Shown: positions 10,070-18,783 of the stretch, in pieces | Numbering within the stretch: position 1 is the first letter of the stretch | Layout: the number at the start of each line of letters is the position of its first letter | Assembly: GCA_028565635.1 (NCBI GenBank) | Contig: JAOXYB010006567.1 | Coordinates: 1 to 18,783 of the forward strand | Source: Phoronis ovalis | Taxonomy: Eukaryota > Phoronida > Phoronidae | DNA: 18,783 bases | Direction of reading: 5' to 3' | The notes under the pieces: model-generated | What the model was told of the DNA's origin: nothing | Seen by the model: only the letters and a program-made list of their open reading frames with translations | Database searches by the model: none | Translations under genes and position numbers: made by a program

Positions 10070-11702
10070 CTACTGGAAATCAGAAAGCAGGCGATATTTG
10101 ATCAAGCCAGAGTAATAGTGCCAAACCAGCAATGCTCTTTCTTTGTGATGGTACGTTACGGAACTTATACGATGATCTTTTGCGTAAGTGTGAAATTTAA
10201 CATGGGACATACTCTTTTGCTGGTATGTCACAGAATCAAAAGAATATTGAATGTAATTTGAAGAGCTGCTGTAACTATATATACCATAAACTACTCCACA
10301 TGCCATAAACGCATCACCCTGACTCCTTTTAGTAAACGATGTACGCCATGTCTGAAGAGGCGCTAGGTTGTCAGGATCTAATTTACTAAATGCCAAATAT
10401 CCACTTCCAGTTGAACTTTCAGCAAATATTACCCACAGGCTCTTTTCATCAACTTCAAAATCGATGCTGTTATAGGCCGAATTTTCATAATACCCTGTGC
10501 TAGTGCGACTAGGATAAGCGTTGCTCAAGGTGCGCTCATAACTTTTTCCCGTACTTAATTCATATCTCACCATAACATTACTATTATATTTATTACAATA
10601 AAATATGCCTTTATGCACAACATGACCGAGCCCGTCACAGGAAAATGGTAGATTGTAAATAATTGGTGTTCCCCCAGACTTTAAATGTGCTTCGGACACA
10701 TATTCAAGGAGCTGACTAACGCTACTGTAACCCTGGGTGATCCAAACTTTGTCACTATCAGAGGCAGCATCTTTCATCCAAACACCTTGGTTTCCTAGTT
10801 TGTTGTCCTGATATATCACTTCAGCCTCACCGATGGCATCAAATGTTCGTTGGCATGAATCTAAAAAACAGGTATGGGTTTATGCAACTGAAAGAAATAG
10901 GCAGTGAACAGTATTTGAATAACTTAGAATAGGAAATTCCCCTTTGAATTTATCTTGTGTAGTCACGTTAAAATTGTACAAAAAATCTATTATTGGTAAA
11001 ACAAGCCAGTTTATTTCTCTTGTCATATCAGCCATACTAACAAAAAGACATACTAGCCCGTATGGATACTTTTTCAATTATAAAACGTAACAATGCATAC
11101 CAGTTGCAACCGCCTTTTGTTTGTCGTATTCCGCCATTAATCCTGTGTGCTCATGGTCCGCTTTGGTTTGCGCCACTTTTAATGCCTGCAACTGTAGTGA
11201 GGTCTTGAACAGGTCATTTGCCATACCCGTGCACTGGCCTGTAGGTTTGGGAGGTAAGGTTGGTGTAAGTGATGTTACTTTAGTAGCGGCCGGACATTCT
11301 TCTGTTATATTGGTTATTTTTTCCCTCAGATCAACAATAGTATTGCTAAAAATAAATTTACGATGCATCAGTAACGTCTGTAAAACAACCTAGAAATTAT
11401 ATTCGGAAATTACTATATTTCTCTAAAGAAGAGTAACTTTTGTAAGAAATTTTAATTAATACATCCCATTGTATCGAGTTATTATATACCTGCCTTTCGA
11501 GGATCTCGCTTCTATATTATTACCTTTGAAGCCGAATGACATCTGTTAACTTTCCAGTTTGGCATTTGTCATCAGACGGAATAAACACAAGCAATCCATT
11601 GGGCAGTTTACCTGCGTCTGCGGAACTCGGGTTCAATACAACCTGTGTAGTAATCGTGTCCAACAAAGTGGACAAAATGGAAAGAAGTACAACTCGATGC
11701 AT
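10070..11702 (-). CDS. Secreted olfactomedin-domain protein OLF-A (3 exons, 404 aa)
   Basis: Exons in transcript order: 11702-11524, 11345-11101, 10860-10070, with GT-AG introns of 178 and 240 bases; 1215 nt in frame. The signal peptide is about residues 4-19. Residues 31-56 form the block GKLPNGLLVFIPSDDKCQ plus KLTDVI shared with OLF-B. Then come a likely glycosylation site (Asn72), a Thr/Pro linker (81-95) and a possible coiled coil (about 101-138). The olfactomedin domain covers about 144-404. Its landmarks are Cys144 and Cys329 (the myocilin-type disulfide pair), VDEKSLWVIFAE, QGDAFMACGVVY and the final LLVWHYYSGLIKY. The residues matching the myocilin calcium ligands Asp380/Asn428/Asp478 are Asp275/Asp324/Thr377, so the site looks altered. 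Such proteins are extracellular, often oligomeric through the coiled coil; the partner here is unknown. The start ATG precedes the leader directly. It could be annotated as myocilin-, gliomedin- or noelin-like; no orthologue is claimed. Confidence 0.9.
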
Positions 11703-12544
11703 GCCGAATCTTGAAATTTGACTAAATTAATGAACATGTAACAAATAAGCTTGAAGAGTAAATCCTTCCATAAATATGTCAATCACAATGAAAACGTACA
11801 CTGAGTGGACAAGAGTATGATATCAATTTTGATATGCACGTATATTTGTTCCGAGATCTTTCCCTGACAGCCCTCTTGATTGACAGCTAACAGTCACAGA
11901 TGATACATAACATGCAGGGAAATGTTCGAAATTGTGGATTGACCCTAATTTAGTTCATTTTAAAATGCATTCAAAAAGGAAGGAATTAACTTTAATATAG
12001 CTTGTTGTAAAAAATATTTGGTTACTTATGCAATATTTTTTGTTTGTTTTAGTAATTAGAAAGCAATAGGTTGAAAGCAATATGTGAGTGTACAATTAAC
12101 TGGTATGTTTTGGTAAGTTTGAGAAACAGGATGAGAAAAATTCAATATGATGTTTTCGTATTCAAATTATCTTGAAAAGCAATGTCAAACAGAGCTGATA
12201 AACTAGTGTTTACATTTATCTAGCTAATACTAGTGCACATGTACTCAACAAAGACCTCCGTTTTGTCACGTAGATGCTTTCTGTGAGTGTTTTTATTCAA
12301 TATTTAAGCTAAGCCGCTTCGTCACCATTTGGAACAAAAGCTAATCCAGTAATCGCCAAGTATAAAACATAAGTTTGCGTCGTTAATTTAATTCCAACCA
12401 ACTAAATGTATATAGTACGAAATTCGTTACACATGACCTACTTGCTGGAAAGTATAGTCCATCCATGAATACGCTTTTGTAATTTACAGCTTTGCCATGT
12501 TTCATTCATATAGCGATGAACATCATACATGTAATTTGTTATTA

Positions 12545-12778
12545 CAGAGTGTCAAAGCGAAGCCTACATTAAATAAAAATAATCGCATTAATCACGAGAT
12601 TACTCTACCATCTTTATTATTATTATTATCTGTATTAGCCACGTATATTAATAAGAGTTTGCGTAAAACAAAGCATAACATTTGTCTCATCGTTTTGTTT
12701 ACTATTAGATAGTAGAGTAAGCTCGTGATTCATTAGCGCAGTTATTTTTGTTTAATGTAGGCTTCGTTTGGCACTCTG
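12545..12778. mobile_element. Miniature inverted-repeat transposable element with TA target duplication
   Basis: Left arm about 12545-12608 and right arm about 12712-12778 are inverted copies of each other, roughly 64-67 bases, with a few mismatches and one small indel. Both read from the outside CAGAGTGYCAAA, then CGAAGCCTACATTAAA, then an A-rich tract, CAC GAG and ACTCTAC. The ends CAG...CTG are directly bounded by TA on each side (12543-12544 and 12779-12780), the target duplication of Tc1/mariner-type elements. The ~100-base centre is AT-rich and has no transposase. This makes it a non-autonomous element moved by a source elsewhere in the genome. The superfamily is inferred from the TA and the end shape only. 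Confidence 0.82.
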
Positions 12779-13383
12779 TAATATAACAATATCATGCATG
12801 TATATATAATGTCTACGTGATGTATCAGTACTATCAAGCGCGTACGTGATCTAACAAACTATATCAACGTTGTTGGTTTATTTTGACAGCTTTTAATCGT
12901 TATGTGGAACTGGTAACATATGCCCAATACTAGGAAATATGTCTATATCTTCGTTACTATCAAATATGGATATCCTACTAATAATTAAATGACAGTTCTC
13001 ACACTGATTGTTTCCAGACATACGAGAAAGTAGGTCATTATTCTGCGTCATTTTCAAGGCTCTACTATATGTGACAATTTAGTACTTCTAGATCTAAATC
13101 GCATTCATAACGGAAATTAACGAAATCGCTGTTATTACGCATTTGATTTGTATATGCTGTGGCTGTTGTATGTGCTAATAAAAATAAGAAAAAAGTAGAC
13201 TAATTTAATCAGTAAATTGCCCTACATTTATAAAACGGAATGCACTACTGAAATAAATTAAAATTACATGTAAACTAAAAATAACAAAAAAGAAACCTCT
13301 GTTTATATCTACATAAGTTTTACCCCTTAATTTATAAACATTAAATAGTATGATTACATACTAGACTGAAACCACTTTTCTGC

Positions 13384-13433
13384 ATGGGAACCTGAGACTA
13401 ATATAACTAGTTATATTAGTCTCAGATGGGAAC
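13384..13433. repeat. Perfect 34-bp palindrome flanked by 8-bp direct repeats
   Basis: Positions 13392-13425 are CTGAGACTAATATAACT followed by its exact reverse complement with no spacer. The 8-mer ATGGGAAC abuts both ends (13384-13391 and 13426-13433). Eight-base duplications are typical of hAT-superfamily insertions, so this may be the residue of such an element reduced to fused end sequences. It lies about 85-115 bases past the OLF-B stop, probably beyond its cleavage site. The palindrome and repeats are seen directly; the origin is inference. Confidence 0.8.
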
Positions 13434-13464
13434 TGAGGAAAATATTTTTCTGAAGAAAGATATT

Positions 13465-13470
13465 TTTATT
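13465..13470 (-). terminator. Candidate polyadenylation signal for OLF-B
   Basis: TTTATT on the given strand reads AATAAA on the minus strand, 38 bases past the OLF-B stop. This is the same spacing as in OLF-A and implies a very short 3' UTR. Confidence 0.5.
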
Positions 13471-13508
13471 TTCTTAATTTGCAATCACATACATTGATGT
13501 TACATAGT

Positions 13509-15056
13509 TTATTGAAAGCTCGACATCAGAGGGTATTTAACCAAACTACCCGAATAATAATGCCACGCATACAAAGCCCGCTCTTTGTAGTTATAACTCA
13601 AACTAGAAAATCTGTGATCATGCACATACGTATGGAATGGCATAACTGTACTCGAGTAACTGACTCCTTTTGAAGTGACACTGTCGAAAGAATAACTAAC
13701 ATAATTTGAAGCACTGTTGTAGGCGTCCACTGCAAAGAGTTTTCCACAAACAACAAACGCTTCGCCATAGTTAGATTTACGGACACTGGTAGTCCACGAT
13801 TGTAGAATGCTTAAAGTGTTTGGATCGAGTTTGTTAAGCACCATACGTTGATTGCTATAGTTTGGCTCAACATAAATTAACCACAAACCATTTTCATCTA
13901 CAGCCAAATCAAAGCCATTGTTTAGAAACCATTTATAACGACCAGGGTACCCGTAACTACTGTGATAGTATCTCCCGGTCCAGGTGGGATAATCTTTAGT
14001 AATATAAGACTGTGTTTTCAGATCATAACGCGCTACGTCATCTGTGCTATAAACATTGCAATAAAAAGCCCCCTTGTATACCACATGTCCCGTGCCATCA
14101 CATGTGAATGGCAACGTATGCGTCATGCTGGGTTTGTTGATTTTTAAGTGATGTTCTGATTCAAATTCTACCAACTGGTTAACATTGCTGTAACCTGCAA
14201 GCAGCCATACTTTCTCTTCAGACGAAGTTGGGTCCTTCATCCAGGCACCATATTGACCATACTGCTCGTAGACTTGATGAACGATCTGGGCTTCACCAAT
14301 TGCGTCAAATGTTTTGTAGCAAGGTCCTATAGAAATAAACAAGCAACTATTAGCGTTTAATATTAATGCGATAACAATAGCAAGTCACAACAAGTATTTC
14401 TTAGTGCATCAACAATTGCTGGAATGTAAAGGGAATGTTGGTACTTAGGGGTTACGTAGTTAATACGTCATTATTTTAGTGATTGCTATTGTAGCTCAGA
14501 CTAATCGTTGCATATGTTCAATACTTTGTGTTGACTACTAATAAACTGTATAAGTCAGTATTACTTATACTTTGTGACTCTTCTCTAGTGAATCGTACCA
14601 AAATTACCAGAATAGTTTACCTGATCTTTCCAATCTTCTGCGTCTGTAATCATTTTTAAGGTCGCTCATCTGCAACTCCAATCTAGCCTGTTTTACTTTG
14701 ATGGTTTCTAATTCCCTCGTTGCATTTGCCATGTTACTTACAATGGCGGAACAATCGTTGTCACCAGTTGGCTTGGTAGGTTTAGTAACAGGAGGTTTCG
14801 TTGTAAACGATTCACTGGTGTTTTTAGCCGGACATATCTCTGAAAGGTATCCCAAGTTTTGTGTCATACCATTGATGGTTTTAGTTTGCTGGACGATGAT
14901 GCCTGATAGTTTGTCATTCTGGCACTTGTCAGATTGAATAAAAAGCAGAAGGCCATTTGGCAATTTTCCTGTTACTTCTGATTTAGGGTGAACCAACATT
15001 TGCTGACAACTGTAGTGAAAGCATGATATAAACAAAAGCAAAATTTGAATCGCCAT
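13509..15056 (-). CDS. Secreted olfactomedin-domain protein OLF-B (2 exons, 417 aa)
   Basis: Exons in transcript order: 15056-14621 and 14326-13509, one GT-AG intron of 294 bases; 1254 nt in frame. The leader is about residues 3-16. The block GKLPNGLLLFIQSDKCQ (30-46) matches OLF-A. Thr/Pro/Lys-rich linker (82-98), possible coiled coil (about 105-136) and a run of four Arg (138-141) precede the olfactomedin domain (about 148-417). Cys148 and Cys339 match the family disulfide. GFDLAVDENGLWLIY, YGEAFVVCG and ALYAWHYYSGSLVKY are strong domain landmarks. The calcium-ligand positions are Asp285, Glu334 and Ser389 in place of Asp/Asn/Asp. Likely N-glycosylation at Asn79 and Asn111. Closest relative in the window is OLF-A, in the same orientation, so a local duplication. 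OLF-A has an extra intron at the point that is continuous here. Shares its 5' flank with OLF-C. Exact biological role unknown. Confidence 0.9.
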
Positions 15057-15335
15057 GATGTGTTATTCTAAATATCTTCTGCTGTTAACATGGATTGTCT
15101 TGCATAAAACTGGAGTTGTGTTAAAGGTTTGAAAGTAAGGTCAAGGTCGCTTTAGAAAAGTGTAAAGTGGTGGCGCGTTTCTCTTACGTTCCGTTATCAC
15201 AAAGTAACTCTAACACGCCCCATGATCTTATCTCCGACCTGGTTCCGCCTCTTCGTGTAAAGGTACTTTAGAAGTCATACACACAAATCATTTGTTCTCA
15301 AACCTGTTTCTGAAAACGAACGCTAAAACTCAAAT
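15057..15335. promoter_or_regulatory. Shared 5' region of OLF-B and OLF-C, possible bidirectional promoter
   Basis: Only 279 bases separate the ATG of OLF-B (-) and the ATG of OLF-C (+). The middle part (about 15165-15250) is richer in C and G than the neighbouring intergenic DNA, and no clear TATA box is seen in either direction. This fits a compact head-to-head promoter. Coregulation is inference. Confidence 0.5.
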
Positions 15336-16942
15336 ATGATACCTATTCTAATATGTTTCTTTTTTGCGGCTGCTGCTTTGGCAAATGCAGACGCCATTGG
15401 AGCATCTGCACTACTAACTGGTAAAAGTCAACAATTAATTGAAGATATTAAGCGATTTGCTGAAGACAACAAAATCCTTGTGGTAAAAACAGATGAACTT
15501 ACTAAAGGTGTCAGAAGACGCAGTGACGACAAACAGGGCACGGACGTATGTGAAACAGTATGGGTCGAATATCTGAAAAAGGTAGGATGTCTAAAGTATA
15601 GTAAAAACAGTCATTTCATTATTTGCTTATTGTGTTCTATTTACAAGTTTCGCTTAATTAAATATTAAATACTAAGAATTAAGTCACATACAGTTTCTAA
15701 TAATGCATTTAACATATTACATCAGATTCTAAGGAGCATTTAAAACAACAATTAACAATATGTTAACCATTTATATGATTCAGTCACTTATTTTAATGAA
15801 ATTTGCATGTTCTATTACAGCTTGATGACGTCAGCAAACAGCAAGCTCAGTATGACGGCACACAAAATAAGATAAAAGCTCTAAAGAAAGCTATAGAGAT
15901 GGAGAAAATAGGTAACATCAGTCTTGTTAGATATGAAGAATATTTAGCCTAATTGATATTTTTCTACTAATTGCACACTTTGTACGTTACTTCTTGAATT
16001 AAAATATTTTCAGACACTAAAATTTTCGATTGGTGCTAGAACTATTGCTCATATTTTTTCTCCGGTATTTCTTATTTCTAACTCAAAAGAAATAACGTTT
16101 TTGAAGCAAGAACAGAACGTTTTTGCACTGTTCTTTACTTTTTTATTTCAGACACTTGCCGTGAATATATCGCCGGCTTTGGGGATCCACTGAAAATCAA
16201 AGGTAGCAGTTCGCTGATGGGGACATTCATGAAAGATCTCGCCGACGGCAGAGATGAAATTTGGATCAGCGAAGGTTGCTGTGAATTAAAACTTTTAACT
16301 GAATACAAATCTTTGACTGATTTCCAAAACAGTAAAGTTTATCGTAAACATGAATGGCCAACTGGAAATTGTGACGGCACTGGCCATGTTATATACGATG
16401 GCCATTTGATATGCAATGTAAAAAACTCCAACAGTGTTATGAAATACGATTTGAACAATCGTACAAACGTCGCTGAAGTCAGCATTCCAAATGCTGGCTT
16501 CCACAACACGTATCCCTATCAGTTTTACGGTTACAGTGATCTCGATCTTGCCATTGATGAACAGGGGTTATGGGTCGTCTACAGCACTCCACAAAATAAC
16601 GGTAATATGGTTATTAGTCGTCTCAATTTGGACGACCTGTCAATCCTTGCCACTTACAACACGCATTTCCCGAAAAAATCTGTAGGAAATACGTTTATGG
16701 CGTGTGGGGTGTTGTACGCAACGAGTTCCTATGTGGATTCGCCCACTTATGTTATGTATATGTACGATACCAACGATGGTACAGAAAATTTTTTGAACGA
16801 AGATGTTCTGCCAATGAGAGTTAATGATTATGGCAATGGCAGAACGTCTACTTTCATGCTGGATTATAATTCTAAAGATAAGCTATTGTATGCCTGGACA
16901 TACATGAATCAAATCACATATAAAGTGTTCAGGAAATTTTAA
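15336..16942 (+). CDS. Secreted olfactomedin-domain protein OLF-C (3 exons, 375 aa)
   Basis: Exons 15336-15581, 15821-15911 and 16152-16942, GT-AG introns of 239 and 240 bases; 1128 nt in frame. Signal peptide about residues 2-18 (ILICFFFAAAALANA). Residues about 26-112 are charged and helical-looking, consistent with a coiled coil, with RRR at 60-62 and one Cys at 72. The olfactomedin domain is about 115-375, with Cys115 and Cys297 as the family disulfide and DLDLAIDEQGLWVVY, GNTFMACGVLY and LLYAWTYMNQITYKVF as landmarks. Asp244, Asn292 and Asp350 match the myocilin calcium ligands Asp380/Asn428/Asp478, and the 48-residue step from the first to the second is identical, so calcium binding is plausible. 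One glycosylation site at Asn215. The last intron sits at the same codon and phase as in OLF-A and OLF-B, but the N-terminal part is unrelated to theirs. Confidence 0.92.
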
Positions 16943-17054
16943 AACTTATTTTTCGCCTACAGAGTTTGTTAATCTCTGATTTGTTTTGTTTTGCAATATG
17001 TATTGAAAAAATAGTTTGTAAACTCTTAATTTGATTTCAAATTTAAATAATAAT

Positions 17055-17060
17055 AATAAA
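17055..17060 (+). terminator. Candidate polyadenylation signal for OLF-C
   Basis: AATAAA within a TAA-rich run, 112 bases past the OLF-C stop; the nearest perfect signal on this strand. Confidence 0.5.
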
Positions 17061-17368
17061 CAAACTTAATCTGAAATTTAATTCGTACTTTATGCTTGCG
17101 GCTACAATTATTAGCGCCCGACAAATGTTTCCTTATTTCATGAATCATCAGACCATGAAGAAGCACAAAGGGAATTCACACTTGTGAACGACAGGTCCAG
17201 GAACATCATTGAGATAAAATTATTATAAGATTCTGCATCTAAGAGTAATTGAATATCTTTCACATCGCTATAGAGAACTTGAATTGAAATCTTTTTGAAA
17301 TAAGCTATAATTATTAAAAAATTGGATAAAGCTATGAATACATTATAATGAAATCTGATGGGTGAATA

Positions 17369-17416
17369 ATAATTCCGGTCTGGATCAAGATCCAGAGATC
17401 ATTTTTCCGGAATTAT
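17369..17416. repeat. 48-bp double foldback with CCGG ends
   Basis: Outer arms ATAATTCCGG (17369-17378) and CCGGAATTAT (17407-17416) are perfect inverted repeats. The inner hairpin TCTGGATC-AA-GATCCAGA fills 17379-17396, and a 10-base spacer is left on the right only. The outer similarity continues imperfectly outward (GGTGAATA versus the complement of ACTCC). This may be a very short foldback transposon relic or a structured DNA site. Confidence 0.6.
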
Positions 17417-18425
17417 ACTCCATTTTTTCTTCTTTTCTAACACTCCGTATTTTTATTGATATGTACATTACCCGCCTACTTATACATATGTAAGCAAGTT
17501 ATTATATATCAGAAATTTGCCCATTTGTATAACGTAAAGATTAATTTAAAGGCGGCGCAAGTTTCATAGATACAAAAAACAAACTAATATTAAGTCCGCA
17601 AACAAGCACTTGAGATTACGCGTGTTATTTTGGATGATTTTGATTGCAATAATCCTGTAAACCGATACCAAGGTAAGTAGATAGGGTTAATATACTACTT
17701 AGGTTATGTTTTATAACGAGAACTCTGCATGGTGTACTTTTGCAAATTATTACAATTGTTTCAGTGTACATATGCACTTAAGACATGGTTTTGGTTTCCT
17801 TGATGTTTTGAGCTGATCTACTTTATTTGTAGCTGCATGTTAATACCAAGGTTACATTAATTAAAGTGATGCCTATTCCTGGCAAATCGCAAGTGCAGAG
17901 AACCAAGGATTCACGTTTTAGAATTTCTATTCCAAAATTATGTCATAATTAGATATGTAATAACAAGAACGATGCTTTGGAAAACTTCCTAATAAAATGT
18001 GCTTGCAGTCAATCGCGCATAACAATATAATGTAAATATGATTTATTCACCTGTCTCCTAAGGTACATGCATACAGTAACGTACCCATAATAGCGATACC
18101 ACTGAAAGGATGCTTAAAACAGGCCGGTCAGTTATAATTTGCAATTATAAAATTCTTCAGTTTTACAGTTTAGACAAGGAATAATGTACCGAAGAAGTAA
18201 AATGGGTAAAATTCTAACTAACAGCCACCTCAAAAATCAAAGAAAAGCCATGCATTTGCATTTGCTGGGAAGCGATTCGCGTACATCGTATCGTTATCCT
18301 AAAATGTTAATGGCTAAACTCTCAATTTTGACAAAAATGACACATTACAAGATAAATATCAAACGTGACATAAATAGGCAAGGGCAAGCATAATAAACCA
18401 ACTTGTACTTGGAAAAACTATAGGC

Positions 18426-18427
<2 letters not shown>

Positions 18428-18466
<39 letters not shown>

Positions 18467-18783
18467 TACATACACACACACATACATACATACATACATT
18501 ACATACATCACATACATCACATACATCACATACATTACATACATACATTACATACATACATTACATACATACATACATACATTACATACATACATACATT
18601 ACATACATACATACATACATACATTACATACATACATACATACATTACATACATACATACATTACATACATACCTTACATACATTACATACATACCTTAC
18701 ATACATTACATACATACCTTACATACATACATACCTTACATACATACATACCTTACATACATACATACCTTACATACATACAT
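18428..18783. repeat. Composite microsatellite (AC)n then (ACAT)n with zoned variants, open at the window end
   Basis: A pure AC tract covers 18428-18462. It passes into CATA repeats, then a zone with CATCACATA units, then CATTACATA units, and finally units carrying ACCTT. The CCTT marks begin at 18673, 18695, 18717, 18734, 18751 and 18768, so the period goes 22, 22, 17, 17, 17. The array continues past the last base. It is a tandem repeat without unique spacers. Confidence 0.95.

Larger units (their letters stand above)
11703..13508. other. Intergenic DNA between OLF-A and OLF-B; contains a MITE and a perfect palindrome
   Basis: 1.8 kb without a coding gene: the upstream region of OLF-A and the 3' flank of OLF-B. 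A small dyad, ATATCAA-TT-TTGATAT, lies at 11820-11835, about 120-130 bases upstream of the OLF-A ATG, and could be a factor site. A miniature element at 12545-12778 and a 34-base palindrome at 13392-13425 are listed separately. The open frame across 12497-12712 runs through the miniature element and shows no protein similarity. Confidence 0.65.
16943..18420. other. Intergenic DNA downstream of OLF-C
   Basis: About 1.5 kb of AT-rich DNA with no recognisable gene. It holds the OLF-C polyadenylation signal, a foldback at 17369-17416, and an isolated strong splice-donor-like AAG/GTAAGT at 17671-17678 that could belong to a non-coding first exon of a gene beyond the window. The 69-codon open frame at 18184-18393 shows no family resemblance. 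Confidence 0.6.

Noticed and set aside
10880-11077. 65-codon open frame on the minus strand within OLF-A
   Set aside because: It lies wholly within the 240-base second intron between two exons that join in phase; no family resemblance.
12497-12712. 71-codon open frame on the plus strand
   Set aside because: It runs across the inverted-repeat element; low-complexity product without similarity.
14604-14620. Extension of OLF-B exon 1 to a 150-residue stand-alone protein
   Set aside because: The extra residues lie past a good GTAAAC donor whose phase fits the next exon exactly.
15582-15668. Read-through of OLF-C exon 1 to a 110-residue protein
   Set aside because: A GT donor follows the Lys-Lys codons, and splicing to 15821 and 16152 gives a full in-frame olfactomedin protein; the read-through tail is intronic.
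1568-16942. Idea that TLR, PIPOX and OLF genes form one functional immune cluster
   Set aside because: Strands, gene structures and known roles differ, and there is no shared regulatory sequence; linkage alone does not support it.
17671-17678. Strong AAG/GTAAGT splice donor in the downstream intergenic DNA
   Set aside because: No reading frame or acceptor can be linked to it in the window; a donor-like octamer alone is not enough to call an exon.
18184-18393. 69-codon open frame near the microsatellite
   Set aside because: No domain, no splice context and no upstream signal; ordinary chance length for this base composition.
18359-18544. Met-Tyr-Val repeat reading frame on the minus strand
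   Set aside because: Pure translation of the CA/ACAT microsatellite.
18428-18783. Regular repeat that superficially resembles a CRISPR array
   Set aside because: There are no unique spacers; units are 4-22 bases of one simple motif and the host is eukaryotic.

Overview
The window reads as nuclear DNA of an invertebrate animal, most likely a mollusc and probably a bivalve. The evidence is spliced genes with GT-AG introns of about 0.2 to 0.6 kb, an animal Toll-like receptor, a peroxisomal enzyme gene with eight coding exons, a cluster of secreted olfactomedin-domain genes, AT-rich intergenic DNA with small foldback elements, and a long CA/ACAT microsatellite. The species assignment is inference; nothing here is bacterial or viral.

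Layout. 1-1567: AT-rich DNA without a recognisable gene, ending in the upstream region of the first gene. 1568-3955 (+): an uninterrupted Toll-like receptor reading frame whose TIR domain stops just after box 2. 3956-5876: non-coding, with a short foldback and a degenerate ~100-bp repeat. 5877-9702 (+): a complete PIPOX-type peroxisomal sarcosine/pipecolate oxidase gene; its eight exons splice in frame to 381 residues ending in the peroxisomal signal SHL. 9703-10069: short tail-to-tail spacer. 10070-11702 (-), 13509-15056 (-) and 15336-16942 (+): three olfactomedin-domain genes, called OLF-A, OLF-B and OLF-C here. OLF-B and OLF-C are head to head, 279 bp apart. 16943-18420: non-coding with one foldback. 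18428-18783: composite microsatellite running off the end.

Relations. OLF-A and OLF-B are paralogues in the same orientation. They share a signal peptide, a conserved N-terminal block, a Thr/Pro-rich linker, a likely coiled-coil segment and the olfactomedin domain. OLF-C has the same last intron but a different N-terminus. Its calcium-site residues look intact, whereas OLF-A and OLF-B have changed two of them. The TLR, PIPOX and OLF genes have no evident joint pathway; their linkage is probably incidental.

The items most worth a second look are the truncated TIR with an 18-bp tandem duplication at the break, the calcium-site split among the OLF paralogues, the unexplained conserved N-terminal block of OLF-A/B, the intron present in A but not in B, a TA-flanked miniature inverted-repeat element, and a perfect 34-bp palindrome bounded by 8-bp direct repeats. 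I did not find a clearly new multi-gene system.
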